Assembly: GCA_910575075.1 (NCBI GenBank)
Contig: CAJTCY010000023.1
Span: 1-64,000 of the forward strand
Direction: 5' to 3'
Source of the DNA: Lachnospiraceae bacterium
GTDB taxonomy: Bacteria > Bacillota > Clostridia > Lachnospirales > Lachnospiraceae
DNA: 64,000 bases
Shown piece after piece: positions 25,790 through 33,883 of the stretch. Position 1 is the first letter of the stretch. Each line of letters starts with the position of its first letter. The translations under genes and the position numbers were made by a program. A model generated the notes under the pieces. That model did not search any database and had not been told where the DNA came from. It saw nothing but the letters and a program-made list of their open reading frames with translations.

Positions 25790-27901
25790 TTAATTTCGAA
25801 ATACGCCTATCTCTTTGAATGACAGACGCACGGTAACATTTTTCACGGAGCTTGCTGCATTCCAGTGCATCCCGTTCATCTGTACCACAGTCCCCACATT
25901 CAGCACGCCATGCACAATCATCTTCGCCTCATTTGCTTTGCTGCGCTTTTCCTCCAGCTCTTTTGTCCGCTCCATCTGCAGTTCCATCTGCTTGCGCTTG
26001 ATATAGGTCGCCTGCTCCACCTTAAGATACAATTCCATTTCATTACGTACTTCTGGCGGATACTGTTTCTGCAGCTTTCGATAGGCTTCCTCAAAAATTG
26101 CCAGTTCCGACTGGAATTTTTTGAGCTTGATCTCTGCTTCTTCTTCCTTCTCTATCATTGCCTGGCTGACACCAAGAGAAATATTCGTAAGAAGCCCGGC
26201 ACGATTGCCGATATGATGAGCCTCAATCCCATTGACTGCCGCTGAATTGCCTCCGATAATCGCGCCTCTGGTACCGGAAATAATAATCTGTTTTCCCGCT
26301 ATCATATTGCAATTCATCACATAGTTAGCATAAATCCCCTCATTTGCAGTCAGCGAAGCACCTTCAAAAAATTTCCCATGAATGTCTCCTGCCGACTCTA
26401 TTATGGCAAGTCCGCCGCCCGAAACTCCATTTTTAATAACAATTTTCTTACCGCTCTGCAGCCGCGCAGCCTCTACATTTCCCTCTACAATTAATTCATC
26501 CTTCGCCTGTATCACAACGCCGCTTCCTACGTTTCCCCGCACCCAGATACTTCCATTAAACCGCAGATTTCCTGTAGAAATGGTTACCTCGTTCACCACC
26601 AGCAGCGGCTGAATGGTAATTCGGTTGTCTTTCAGTTCAATTTTTCCTGATTCTCTGGCAATATAAGTTTTCTTGTCCTGGGATAACAGAAAACCTCTTC
26701 CTTTCAGAATACTTTTTTCCTGTCCTCCGTGAGCCGGAAGCTCTGTGCCGTCCACGGTCCTTCCTCCCATGCCTGGCTGTGCTTCATGATATACAGCGAT
26801 GACCTGTCCCGCTTTGACCTGTTCAAAATACACGGTATTTTGATAATCAATCGAGCCGTCCTCCCGCACTGCAGGAATCTGCGGAATTCCAGTTCGGAAA
26901 AAGAATTCATAATGGCCGTCCCTGCCCCGTTCTGGCCTGACGCCTTCTGCTGCCAGAAAGCGCTGCGTCGCTTTCTCCGATTGTTTTATATGTTTCTCTA
27001 TCTCATCCTGCTTAATCCCAAAGACAACATTTTCCTTCGCCAGAAGCCGCATAATCTCATTTTTGGTTTTGCAAGAACCCTTTTCTAAAGTTACATACGC
27101 CTCCATCTTATCCTGGCTGACAGTCACCAGACATTCTGCCGCCAGTTTCGCCTGTTCTTCCAGCATCTCAAACTGAAAATCTTCATGCGTAACTGATTTC
27201 TTCTGCATATTCTTACGGATCTGCTCCATCTCTTTTGCCGAATACATCATGCTCTTATACGCTGACACATCCAGGCCTTCTTCCAGTCCCAGACGGATTT
27301 CACGCATCTGCTGCCAGCGGTATAATTCTTTGGCATACACCGACACATCTACCCGCCGTTCCAGTCCCAGGCGGATTTCACGCATCTGCTGCCAGCCATA
27401 ATTAATCTTGGCATACACAGATACATCTAGCCCCTCTTCCACTCCCAGACGGATCTCGCGAATAGATTCTCCTAAAAATTCCTTGATCAAATACAGATTA
27501 ACATCTGCTTTGTGTTCCAGCGCCAGACGAATTTCCTCCAACTGATCTGGTTCATATCCCTCCTTAATATAAGGAAAAATATTGACATTTCCCTGTTTCG
27601 CCTTGCGAATCTGACGCAGATACCCTGCTGGCAGGTCCTGATTTTCCGCCAGATTTACCCCTTCTTGCAAGCCCTTGCGGATCTGGCGCATCCGGTCGTA
27701 AGAAATCTCCGGTTTGGCATAGACAGATACCTCTAATCCACGTTCCAGCCCTTTCTTGATCTCTTCCATTTGAAACCAATCATAATTTACAGAAGTATAC
27801 CAAGACACATCCAGCCCCTTCTCCAGTCCTTGACGGATTTCCTCCATCTGCCCCTTATCAAACCCCATAGATTCATACTTTTTCATCAACTGATTCTTCA
27901 T
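25790..27901 (-). CDS. FapA/DUF342 protein with N-terminal IRxGLExGLDV repeats
   Basis: 703 residues. Residues about 8-225 hold eight full repeats and one partial repeat of about 25 residues. The unit is roughly QMREIRLGLEEGLDVSVYAK, a helix followed by a short strand. Two are almost identical (residues about 150-200). The remainder is a FapA (DUF342) region with a beta-helix (GNVEAARLQSGKKIVIKNG type turns) followed by a coiled coil (about 580-650). FapA proteins are named from flagellar assembly, but no flagellar genes lie here. It heads an operon with the receiver-HD protein and MATE exporter. A link to the cell surface or division is only a guess. Confidence 0.85.
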   Translation of the reverse strand: MKNQLMKKYESMGFDKGQMEEIRQGLEKGLDVSWYTSVNYDWFQMEEIKKGLERGLEVSVYAKPEISYDRMRQIRKGLQEGVNLAENQDLPAGYLRQIRKAKQGNVNIFPYIKEGYEPDQLEEIRLALEHKADVNLYLIKEFLGESIREIRLGVEEGLDVSVYAKINYGWQQMREIRLGLERRVDVSVYAKELYRWQQMREIRLGLEEGLDVSAYKSMMYSAKEMEQIRKNMQKKSVTHEDFQFEMLEEQAKLAAECLVTVSQDKMEAYVTLEKGSCKTKNEIMRLLAKENVVFGIKQDEIEKHIKQSEKATQRFLAAEGVRPERGRDGHYEFFFRTGIPQIPAVREDGSIDYQNTVYFEQVKAGQVIAVYHEAQPGMGGRTVDGTELPAHGGQEKSILKGRGFLLSQDKKTYIARESGKIELKDNRITIQPLLVVNEVTISTGNLRFNGSIWVRGNVGSGVVIQAKDELIVEGNVEAARLQSGKKIVIKNGVSGGGLAIIESAGDIHGKFFEGASLTANEGIYANYVMNCNMIAGKQIIISGTRGAIIGGNSAAVNGIEAHHIGNRAGLLTNISLGVSQAMIEKEEEAEIKLKKFQSELAIFEEAYRKLQKQYPPEVRNEMELYLKVEQATYIKRKQMELQMERTKELEEKRSKANEAKMIVHGVLNVGTVVQMNGMHWNAASSVKNVTVRLSFKEIGVFRN

Positions 27902-28037
27902 TGTTCACCTCTGTTTTACGAAATATCCTGCTATTTCATTCTATGATAAAAGTACCAGGCTGTCAATAAACTTTCCCTGTTTATAAACTTTTAATATTTA
28001 TAAAAACCCTTGATTTTCCAGGCTTTCCAGCTTTTTG

Positions 28038-28064
28038 TTAGCACTCATGTTTAAAGAGTGCTAA
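28038..28064. promoter_or_regulatory. CIRCE operator in front of htpG
   Basis: A perfect match to the HrcA-binding inverted repeat, TTAGCACTC-N9-GAGTGCTAA. It ends 7 nt before the -35 box of htpG. Confidence 0.95.
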
Positions 28065-28071
28065 TTTTCTA

Positions 28072-28100
28072 TTGACTTTTTGGTAACTGGGTATTACAAT
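28072..28100 (+). promoter_or_regulatory. htpG promoter
   Basis: TTGACT (28072-28077), 17-nt spacer, TACAAT (28095-28100). CIRCE lies directly upstream and not over the transcription start, so HrcA would have to block at the -35 side. Confidence 0.8.
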
Positions 28101-28162
28101 CTTTTTTAGGTTAAGTAAAAAAAAACGAACTGTAATAGCAGAAAACAAAGGAGTGTACTTTT

Positions 28163-30259
28163 ATGAGCAACAAACACGGAAATCTTTCCATCAACAGTGA
28201 TAATATTTTTCCCATTATAAAGAAATGGCTGTATTCTGACCACGATATTTTCTATCGTGAATTAATTTCCAACGGCTGCGACGCCATCACCAAATTGAAG
28301 AAGCTGGACCTGATCGGGGAATATGAACTGCCGGCAGACTATGAGCCTAAGATTCAGATTTTGGTAAATCCGGAAGAGAAAACGCTGAAATTTATTGACA
28401 ACGGTCTGGGAATGACTGCGGATGAAGTAGAAGAATATATTAATCAGATTGCTTTTTCCGGCGCAACTGATTTCCTGGAAAAATACAAAGATAAAGCAAG
28501 TGAAGAACAGATTATCGGGCATTTCGGCCTGGGCTTCTACTCTGCGTTTATGGTGGCCGATGAGGTGCACATCGACTCCCTGTCCTATCAAAAAGACGCC
28601 GTTCCTGTCCACTGGGAATGCGACGGCGGAACCGAATTTGACATGAAAGACGGTTCTAAAACCACTGTTGGTACGGAGATCACTTTATTCCTCAATGAGG
28701 ACTGTCTGGAGTTCGCCAATGAATACCGGGCAAAAGAAGTGATTGAAAAATACTGCTCTTTTATGCCTACCGCTATCTATCTGGCAAAGGAACATGCAGA
28801 AGAAGAATATGAGACCATTCCGGCAGACGAAGTAACTGAGAAAGACAAAGTTATTGAAACTATCGTAGAAGAAGCAAAATTTGAAGAAAAAGAAAATGAG
28901 GACGGCACCAAAGAACAGGTGGAAGTTTCTCCCCGCACGGAGAAAGCAAAGATTGTAAAACGCCCCGTTGCCCTCAACGATACCCACCCTCTGTGGACGA
29001 AGCACCCCAACGACTGCAGCGACGAGGAATACAAGACCTTTTACCGCAAAGTATTCCAGGATTATAAAGAGCCCCTGTTCTGGATTCACCTGAATATGGA
29101 CTATCCGTTCAACCTCAAAGGAATCCTGTACTTCCCTAAAATCAATACCGAATACGATTCCATTGAGGGGACAATCAAGCTGTACAACAACCAGGTATTT
29201 ATTGCAGACAATATCAAAGAAGTAATTCCGGAATTTCTGATGCTGTTAAAAGGCGTCATCGACTGTCCGGACCTTCCGCTGAATGTATCCAGAAGCGCCT
29301 TGCAGAACGACGGCTTTGTAAAGAAAATCTCTGATTACATCACCAAGAAGGTTGCCGACAAATTAAGCGGTATGTGTAAAACAGACAAAGAATCTTATGA
29401 GAAATATTGGGACGACATCAGCCCCTTTATCAAATTCGGATGCCTGAAGGATGAAAAATTCTGCGACAAAATGAACGATTATATTCTGTTCAAGAATCTG
29501 GATGACAAATACCTGACTCTGCCAGAATGTCTGAAGGTGGAAGATGAAAAAGCGGAAACAGACGACAGCTCTTCTGAAAATGCAGAAAATAAAGAAAATG
29601 CAGAAAATACTTCTGAAAACACAGATGCTTCTGAATCTGCTGAAGATGAAAAAGACAGCCGCAAACCTGTTTATTATGTAACAGACAGGCAGCAGCAGGG
29701 ACAGTATATCAATATGTTCAAGGAACAGGGCATGGACGCCGTGATTCTCGACCATAACATTGATACCTCCTTTATCACTCAGTTAGAGCGCAGAAATGAG
29801 AAAATCCGTTTTGTCCGCATCGACGCAGATCTCACAGAATCCATGAAGGAAGAAACATCTGCTGACGAATTAAAGGAAGCTGCTGACACTCTGACGGAAA
29901 CCTTCCGCAAGTCTCTGAACAACGAAAACCTGAAAGTATCTGTAGAAAAACTTAAAAATCCAGATATTTCTTCCGTTATTACCCTCTCCGAGGAAGGGCG
30001 GCGGATGCAGGACATGATGAAAATGTATGGCATGGCCGGTATGGACTCCTCCATGTTCGGCGGTGACCAGACATTGATCTTAAATGCCAATAATAAGCTT
30101 GTCACATATATTCTGGAAAACAAAGACTCTGAGCATGTTCCTATGTTCTGTGAACAGCTCTATGATCTGGCGCTTTTAAGCAACCACCCACTGTCTCCAG
30201 ATGCCATGAGCAAATTCGTTGCCAGAAGCAACCAGATTATGCTTCTGCTGGCAAAATAA
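28163..30259 (+). CDS. htpG: Molecular chaperone HtpG (Hsp90)
   Basis: An ATP-dependent cytoplasmic chaperone. The 698-residue protein has the GHKL ATPase N-domain (ELISNGCDA, DNGLGMT, GHFGLGFYSAFMVAD), the middle domain with the catalytic Arg loop (LNVSRSALQND), and the dimerisation domain. It is longer than the usual 620-630 residues. A charged linker (about 207-265) joins the N and middle domains. A second acidic Ser/Glu/Asn stretch (about 458-500) is made mostly of SENAEN-like units. The ribosome-binding site is AAAGGAG. Control by HrcA is implied by the CIRCE site. Confidence 0.96.
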   Translation: MSNKHGNLSINSDNIFPIIKKWLYSDHDIFYRELISNGCDAITKLKKLDLIGEYELPADYEPKIQILVNPEEKTLKFIDNGLGMTADEVEEYINQIAFSGATDFLEKYKDKASEEQIIGHFGLGFYSAFMVADEVHIDSLSYQKDAVPVHWECDGGTEFDMKDGSKTTVGTEITLFLNEDCLEFANEYRAKEVIEKYCSFMPTAIYLAKEHAEEEYETIPADEVTEKDKVIETIVEEAKFEEKENEDGTKEQVEVSPRTEKAKIVKRPVALNDTHPLWTKHPNDCSDEEYKTFYRKVFQDYKEPLFWIHLNMDYPFNLKGILYFPKINTEYDSIEGTIKLYNNQVFIADNIKEVIPEFLMLLKGVIDCPDLPLNVSRSALQNDGFVKKISDYITKKVADKLSGMCKTDKESYEKYWDDISPFIKFGCLKDEKFCDKMNDYILFKNLDDKYLTLPECLKVEDEKAETDDSSSENAENKENAENTSENTDASESAEDEKDSRKPVYYVTDRQQQGQYINMFKEQGMDAVILDHNIDTSFITQLERRNEKIRFVRIDADLTESMKEETSADELKEAADTLTETFRKSLNNENLKVSVEKLKNPDISSVITLSEEGRRMQDMMKMYGMAGMDSSMFGGDQTLILNANNKLVTYILENKDSEHVPMFCEQLYDLALLSNHPLSPDAMSKFVARSNQIMLLLAK

Positions 30260-30350
30260 GAACTTTGACTCCTGGCATATAAAGAGCGCAGATAAAACCG
30301 CCGCCAGAGAGCATATGCAAAAGAATTTACCGCACAGACGGCAAAGACAG

Positions 30351-30403
30351 AATGCCCCCAAATTACTCTGGAAAGCAACTTTCCGAGATAATTTGGGGGC
30401 ATT
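30351..30403. terminator. htpG terminator
   Basis: AATGCCCCCAAATTA (30351-30365) pairs with TAATTTGGGGGCATT (30389-30403), with an inner GGAAAG/CTTTCC stem and a following T-run. It is likely also used by the convergent PpiC gene. Confidence 0.9.
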
Positions 30404-30481
30404 TTATTGCCCGTATACTGCTTTCTTTTCCTTAAATTCTTGTTCTGACTTCTTCTCCATACGCTCTACTCATTTTCTCTT

Positions 30482-31465
30482 TTACCAGTTACAGTATTTT
30501 TCATACACCTGAAAGAAATTATCTGTCTTAACTTCCTCATTGATTTCCACTCTCACTTTATCCCAGATCTTTTCATTAAATTCTGAAGGCAGATTTGTGA
30601 TAAATTCCTGGTATACATCATCAAATGCTTCCTTCCTGCGGTTTTCCAGTATTACGGATTTGTTGGCGTCTGTCTTCTCCTGATTGTAGTGGTTGATACA
30701 TTTAATGAAGTAAAATCCATTTTCTGTCTTTATTTTCCCGCTGACCTGATCATTTTCCAGAGAAAAAGCTTCTCTGGCCACTTCCTGTACCACATCATAT
30801 TTGCCAAATGAAACTTCTGTCTCGGAAGCTTCATTATAGAGATTTGCCACTGACAGAAAATCTCCTCCTTCTTTCAGCTGCTGCTGCACCTCTTTTGCTT
30901 TATTCTTGTCTGACACAAAAATCTGCTGCGCTTCCATAACCCGTGCCTCTTCATCACTTACCTCATCATTTACGCCCTGGGTTAAAAAAGTGTACAGCTT
31001 ATTTGCAAGTCCGTAGCGGGTATACAGTTTCTCAATATCTCCCTGCTTCACCTGCATATATTCTTTTTCCGTATCATTCAGAGAACTAAAATAATCCTCT
31101 GCTGCTTTCTTTATTTTAGCCTTTTCCTCTCTTGTCAGAGAAATCTCCCTGTCCTGTGCCAGGTAATCCATTGCCATAATCTGTGCCAGCCGGGAAATTG
31201 TCAGTTCTTTCACATATGTTTCCAAATCGTTCCCCTGGAATTCCCGTTCCCACAAGTCAATGCCATACATTGTCGCATACATATTCTGGTAATTTGTCAA
31301 TATCACCCTTGCCTGAGGCAGCGTGCAGATTTCTTCCCGAATACGGAACACTTCATTGTTCATAATATCAGTATTTACTACTACCTTCCCCATTTTGCAT
31401 CCTCCCAGACCTACCAGGAGAAGTACGCAGATTCCTATTATTTTGCTTTTCGTACCTGTTTTCAT
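30482..31465 (-). CDS. Lipoprotein with PpiC/SurA-type peptidyl-prolyl isomerase region
   Basis: 327 residues. A signal peptide ends in the lipobox LGGC, so it is anchored outside the membrane. A SurA-N-like helical region (about 60-170) is followed by a parvulin-like region (about 185-275; AQQIFVSDKNKAKEVQQQL and the FYFIKCINHY end). The family helps exported proteins fold, as PrsA does. The parvulin core is weakly conserved, so catalysis is not certain. The start at 31465 is chosen for GTGAGG upstream; an ORF extension to 31477 has none. Confidence 0.78.
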   Translation of the reverse strand: MKTGTKSKIIGICVLLLVGLGGCKMGKVVVNTDIMNNEVFRIREEICTLPQARVILTNYQNMYATMYGIDLWEREFQGNDLETYVKELTISRLAQIMAMDYLAQDREISLTREEKAKIKKAAEDYFSSLNDTEKEYMQVKQGDIEKLYTRYGLANKLYTFLTQGVNDEVSDEEARVMEAQQIFVSDKNKAKEVQQQLKEGGDFLSVANLYNEASETEVSFGKYDVVQEVAREAFSLENDQVSGKIKTENGFYFIKCINHYNQEKTDANKSVILENRRKEAFDDVYQEFITNLPSEFNEKIWDKVRVEINEEVKTDNFFQVYEKYCNW

Positions 31466-31527
31466 TTGTAACCTCACTCCGTTTTATCGCCGCTGCAAAT
31501 ACTGCAGATACCTGTTCTGCCAACGCT

Positions 31528-32922
31528 CTATAATACCTTTAAAATACTGCGTGCCACGCTAAGTCCATTTGCTGATGCCTGCTGCAGTCCACGAGTTACA
31601 GACGCCCCGTCTCCAATGGCACGAAGCCCTCTGATATTCGTCTCGAACTCCCGATTCACCACCACTTTATTCGAATAAAATTTCACCTCCACACCATAGA
31701 GCAGAGTCTCATCACTGGCTATTCCAGGTGTTACCTTATCCAAGGCAAAAATCATTTCCTCAATATCCACCATGATCCGGTGAGGAAATACCAAAGATAA
31801 GTCTCCTGGCACTGCATCCTTCAGCGTGGGAATCAGATTATTTCTGCAGAGCCGTTCTTCTGTCGTCCGCCTGCCCCTTCGAAAATCTCCGAAAGTCTGT
31901 ACCAGAATCCTGCCGTCACACAGCATATTGGACAACTGTGCAATATGTTTGCCATACTCAATAGGCGTCTTGAAGGGTTTGGTAAAATTCTTAGATACTA
32001 ACAGTGCAAAATTGGTATTATTTGTTTTCAAATCACTGGATTTATAAGCATGTCCATTTACCACTGCCAAACCGTTTTCATAATATTCTGTTGCCACCTC
32101 TCCTGAGGGATTGGTACAGAAAGTCCGCACCTTATCGTCAAAGGTAGGTGTGTGGTAGATCAGCTTTGCCTCATACAGATTCTGGTTCAGAAAATCCATA
32201 ACCTCATCCCGCACCTCCACACGCACGCCGATATCCACAGTTCCCACTTTTGTCTCAATCGCATGTTTCTTACAAATACGGCTGAACCAGTCTGCCCCTT
32301 CTCTTCCGATGGCAAAGACAATCTCTTTCCCCAAAAACTGCTGCCCCTCTTTCGTCACTACCCCTGCTGCCTTCGCATCTTCCACCAGCACATCTTCCAC
32401 CATAACGCCAAATTTCATTTCAATTCCCTGTGCCAGAAGATATTCCTGAAGACGGCTGTAAATTTTATATCCTTCCTCCGTACCCAAATGCCGGATCGGG
32501 CACTCCACCAGCTTCAAATTGGCATTAATCGCCTTTCTTCTGATTTCCCGAATCTCCTTTTCTTTCCCTATACCATAAACGCTGCTGTCTGCGCCGAATT
32601 TCAAATAAATTTCATCTGACTCCTGAATCAGTTCCATCGCTGTCTCATATCCCAGTATTTCCGGCAGATTGCCGCCCACATCCGGGGACAAAGATAATTT
32701 TCCATCAGAAAAAGCTCCTGCTCCCGCAAAACCTGTGGTAATAGAACAAGGCCTGCAGCCCACACAAACTTTGGTTTTGCGCTTTGGACACTGGCGCTCT
32801 TCAATCCTTCTCCCCTTTTCCAGCATCAGGACAGAAAGACCTGGGCGCTTTTGAATCAGCTCATAGGCACAGAATATGCCCGAAGGCCCTGCACCTACAA
32901 TTATTACATCATACGGTTTCAT
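31528..32922 (-). CDS. FAD-dependent dehydrogenase, COG2509 type
   Basis: A 464-residue cytoplasmic flavoprotein. The N-terminal dinucleotide fold is VIIVGAGPSGIFCAYEL. A Cys-rich stretch (CPKRKTKVCVGCRPC) follows and could hold a metal or disulfide. The C-terminal FAD motif is GLRAIGDGASVTRGL. This matches the uncharacterised FAD-dependent dehydrogenases of Clostridia; the substrate is unknown. The ATG at 32922 has GGAG 6 nt before it, whereas the more upstream ATG at 32934 has no site. The small acidic gene ends 21 nt before this start, so they are probably one operon. Confidence 0.88.
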   Translation of the reverse strand: MKPYDVIIVGAGPSGIFCAYELIQKRPGLSVLMLEKGRRIEERQCPKRKTKVCVGCRPCSITTGFAGAGAFSDGKLSLSPDVGGNLPEILGYETAMELIQESDEIYLKFGADSSVYGIGKEKEIREIRRKAINANLKLVECPIRHLGTEEGYKIYSRLQEYLLAQGIEMKFGVMVEDVLVEDAKAAGVVTKEGQQFLGKEIVFAIGREGADWFSRICKKHAIETKVGTVDIGVRVEVRDEVMDFLNQNLYEAKLIYHTPTFDDKVRTFCTNPSGEVATEYYENGLAVVNGHAYKSSDLKTNNTNFALLVSKNFTKPFKTPIEYGKHIAQLSNMLCDGRILVQTFGDFRRGRRTTEERLCRNNLIPTLKDAVPGDLSLVFPHRIMVDIEEMIFALDKVTPGIASDETLLYGVEVKFYSNKVVVNREFETNIRGLRAIGDGASVTRGLQQASANGLSVARSILKVL

Positions 32923-32943
32923 ATCCATCTCCATTTCTTACTT

Positions 32944-33207
32944 TTATGCTTCTACCACTAACAATCTGCCATCCGGCAGGGTAAATACTTCAGATGCATC
33001 TGCCAGCTCTTCATCACTCATATGACTGACATCCGCCCCTTCATCTTCAAAATATGCCCGTACTTCCTGGATATTTCTGCAGACAACTGCCATACAGTCT
33101 TCCAAAAACACCTCTGCTTCTTCCAGATTTTCTGCCACATTTTCATCCAAAAGCTGCGACTGATGCGCCAGAAAATATTCCAGGCAAACTTCATCATATT
33201 CATTCAT
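32944..33207 (-). CDS. Small acidic protein of unknown function, 87 aa
   Basis: 87 residues, mostly helical and strongly acidic (many E and D), with a short beta-like end (VFTLPDGRLLVVEA). It has no signal or membrane segment. A good TAGGAGGAAA site precedes the start. It lies between maf and the FAD dehydrogenase on the same strand. I do not recognise a family. Confidence 0.7.
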   Translation of the reverse strand: MNEYDEVCLEYFLAHQSQLLDENVAENLEEAEVFLEDCMAVVCRNIQEVRAYFEDEGADVSHMSDEELADASEVFTLPDGRLLVVEA

Positions 33208-33248
33208 AAACCTTTCCTCCTAATGATTCTATGATAGTATGAATTACA

Positions 33249-33833
33249 TCAAATTTCAATGCCTGATTGCTCCATCTCGTGAAAAATCCTTCCCAGAGGA
33301 AGCCCTACCACATTATAGTAGTCTCCCTGAATTCCTTGGATATAGCGGGCACATTTGCCCTGAATGGCATAGGCTCCTGCTTTATCCAGAGGTTCTCCTG
33401 TACGGATATAAGACAGAATCTGCTGTTCTTTCATCGGATACATAGTTACCCTTGTCTCTTCAACAAAGGAACAGGTTTCCTTTCTGTCTTTATGGATGAT
33501 GATCATGGTAACTCCGGTAAATACACTGTGCGTATTGCCGGAAAGCAACTCTAACATTCTCTTGGCATCTCTCTCATCGCGGGGCTTTCCCAGTATCTGG
33601 CCTTCATATGCCACCACCGTATCGGCTCCCAGTATCACAATCTGTTTATCCTCTATTTTTTCTGCTATTTCATCTGCTTTCTGACTTGACAATTCCATCA
33701 CAATCTGCCGTGGATTTCTGCCGGCAATTATTTCTTTTCCCTGTGCCGGCAGTATCTCAAACTCTGCCCCTACCTGCTCTAACAATTCCCTCCTGCGGGG
33801 TGAAGCTGAAGCTAATATTAATCTGTATTTCAT
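33249..33833 (-). CDS. maf: Maf family nucleoside-triphosphate pyrophosphatase
   Basis: 194 residues. Maf proteins cleave non-canonical or modified nucleoside triphosphates to monophosphates and affect septum formation. The N-terminal signature SASPRRRELL, the catalytic region GADTVVAYEGQILGKPRD and the ending DYYNVVGLPLGR are all seen. The start has AAAGGAT. It is the next gene after addA on this strand, 50 nt away. Confidence 0.95.
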   Translation of the reverse strand: MKYRLILASASPRRRELLEQVGAEFEILPAQGKEIIAGRNPRQIVMELSSQKADEIAEKIEDKQIVILGADTVVAYEGQILGKPRDERDAKRMLELLSGNTHSVFTGVTMIIIHKDRKETCSFVEETRVTMYPMKEQQILSYIRTGEPLDKAGAYAIQGKCARYIQGIQGDYYNVVGLPLGRIFHEMEQSGIEI

Positions 33834-33883
33834 AATTTATCCTTTCTTTCATCACAATACTTGACGGTACACATCCATTAATT

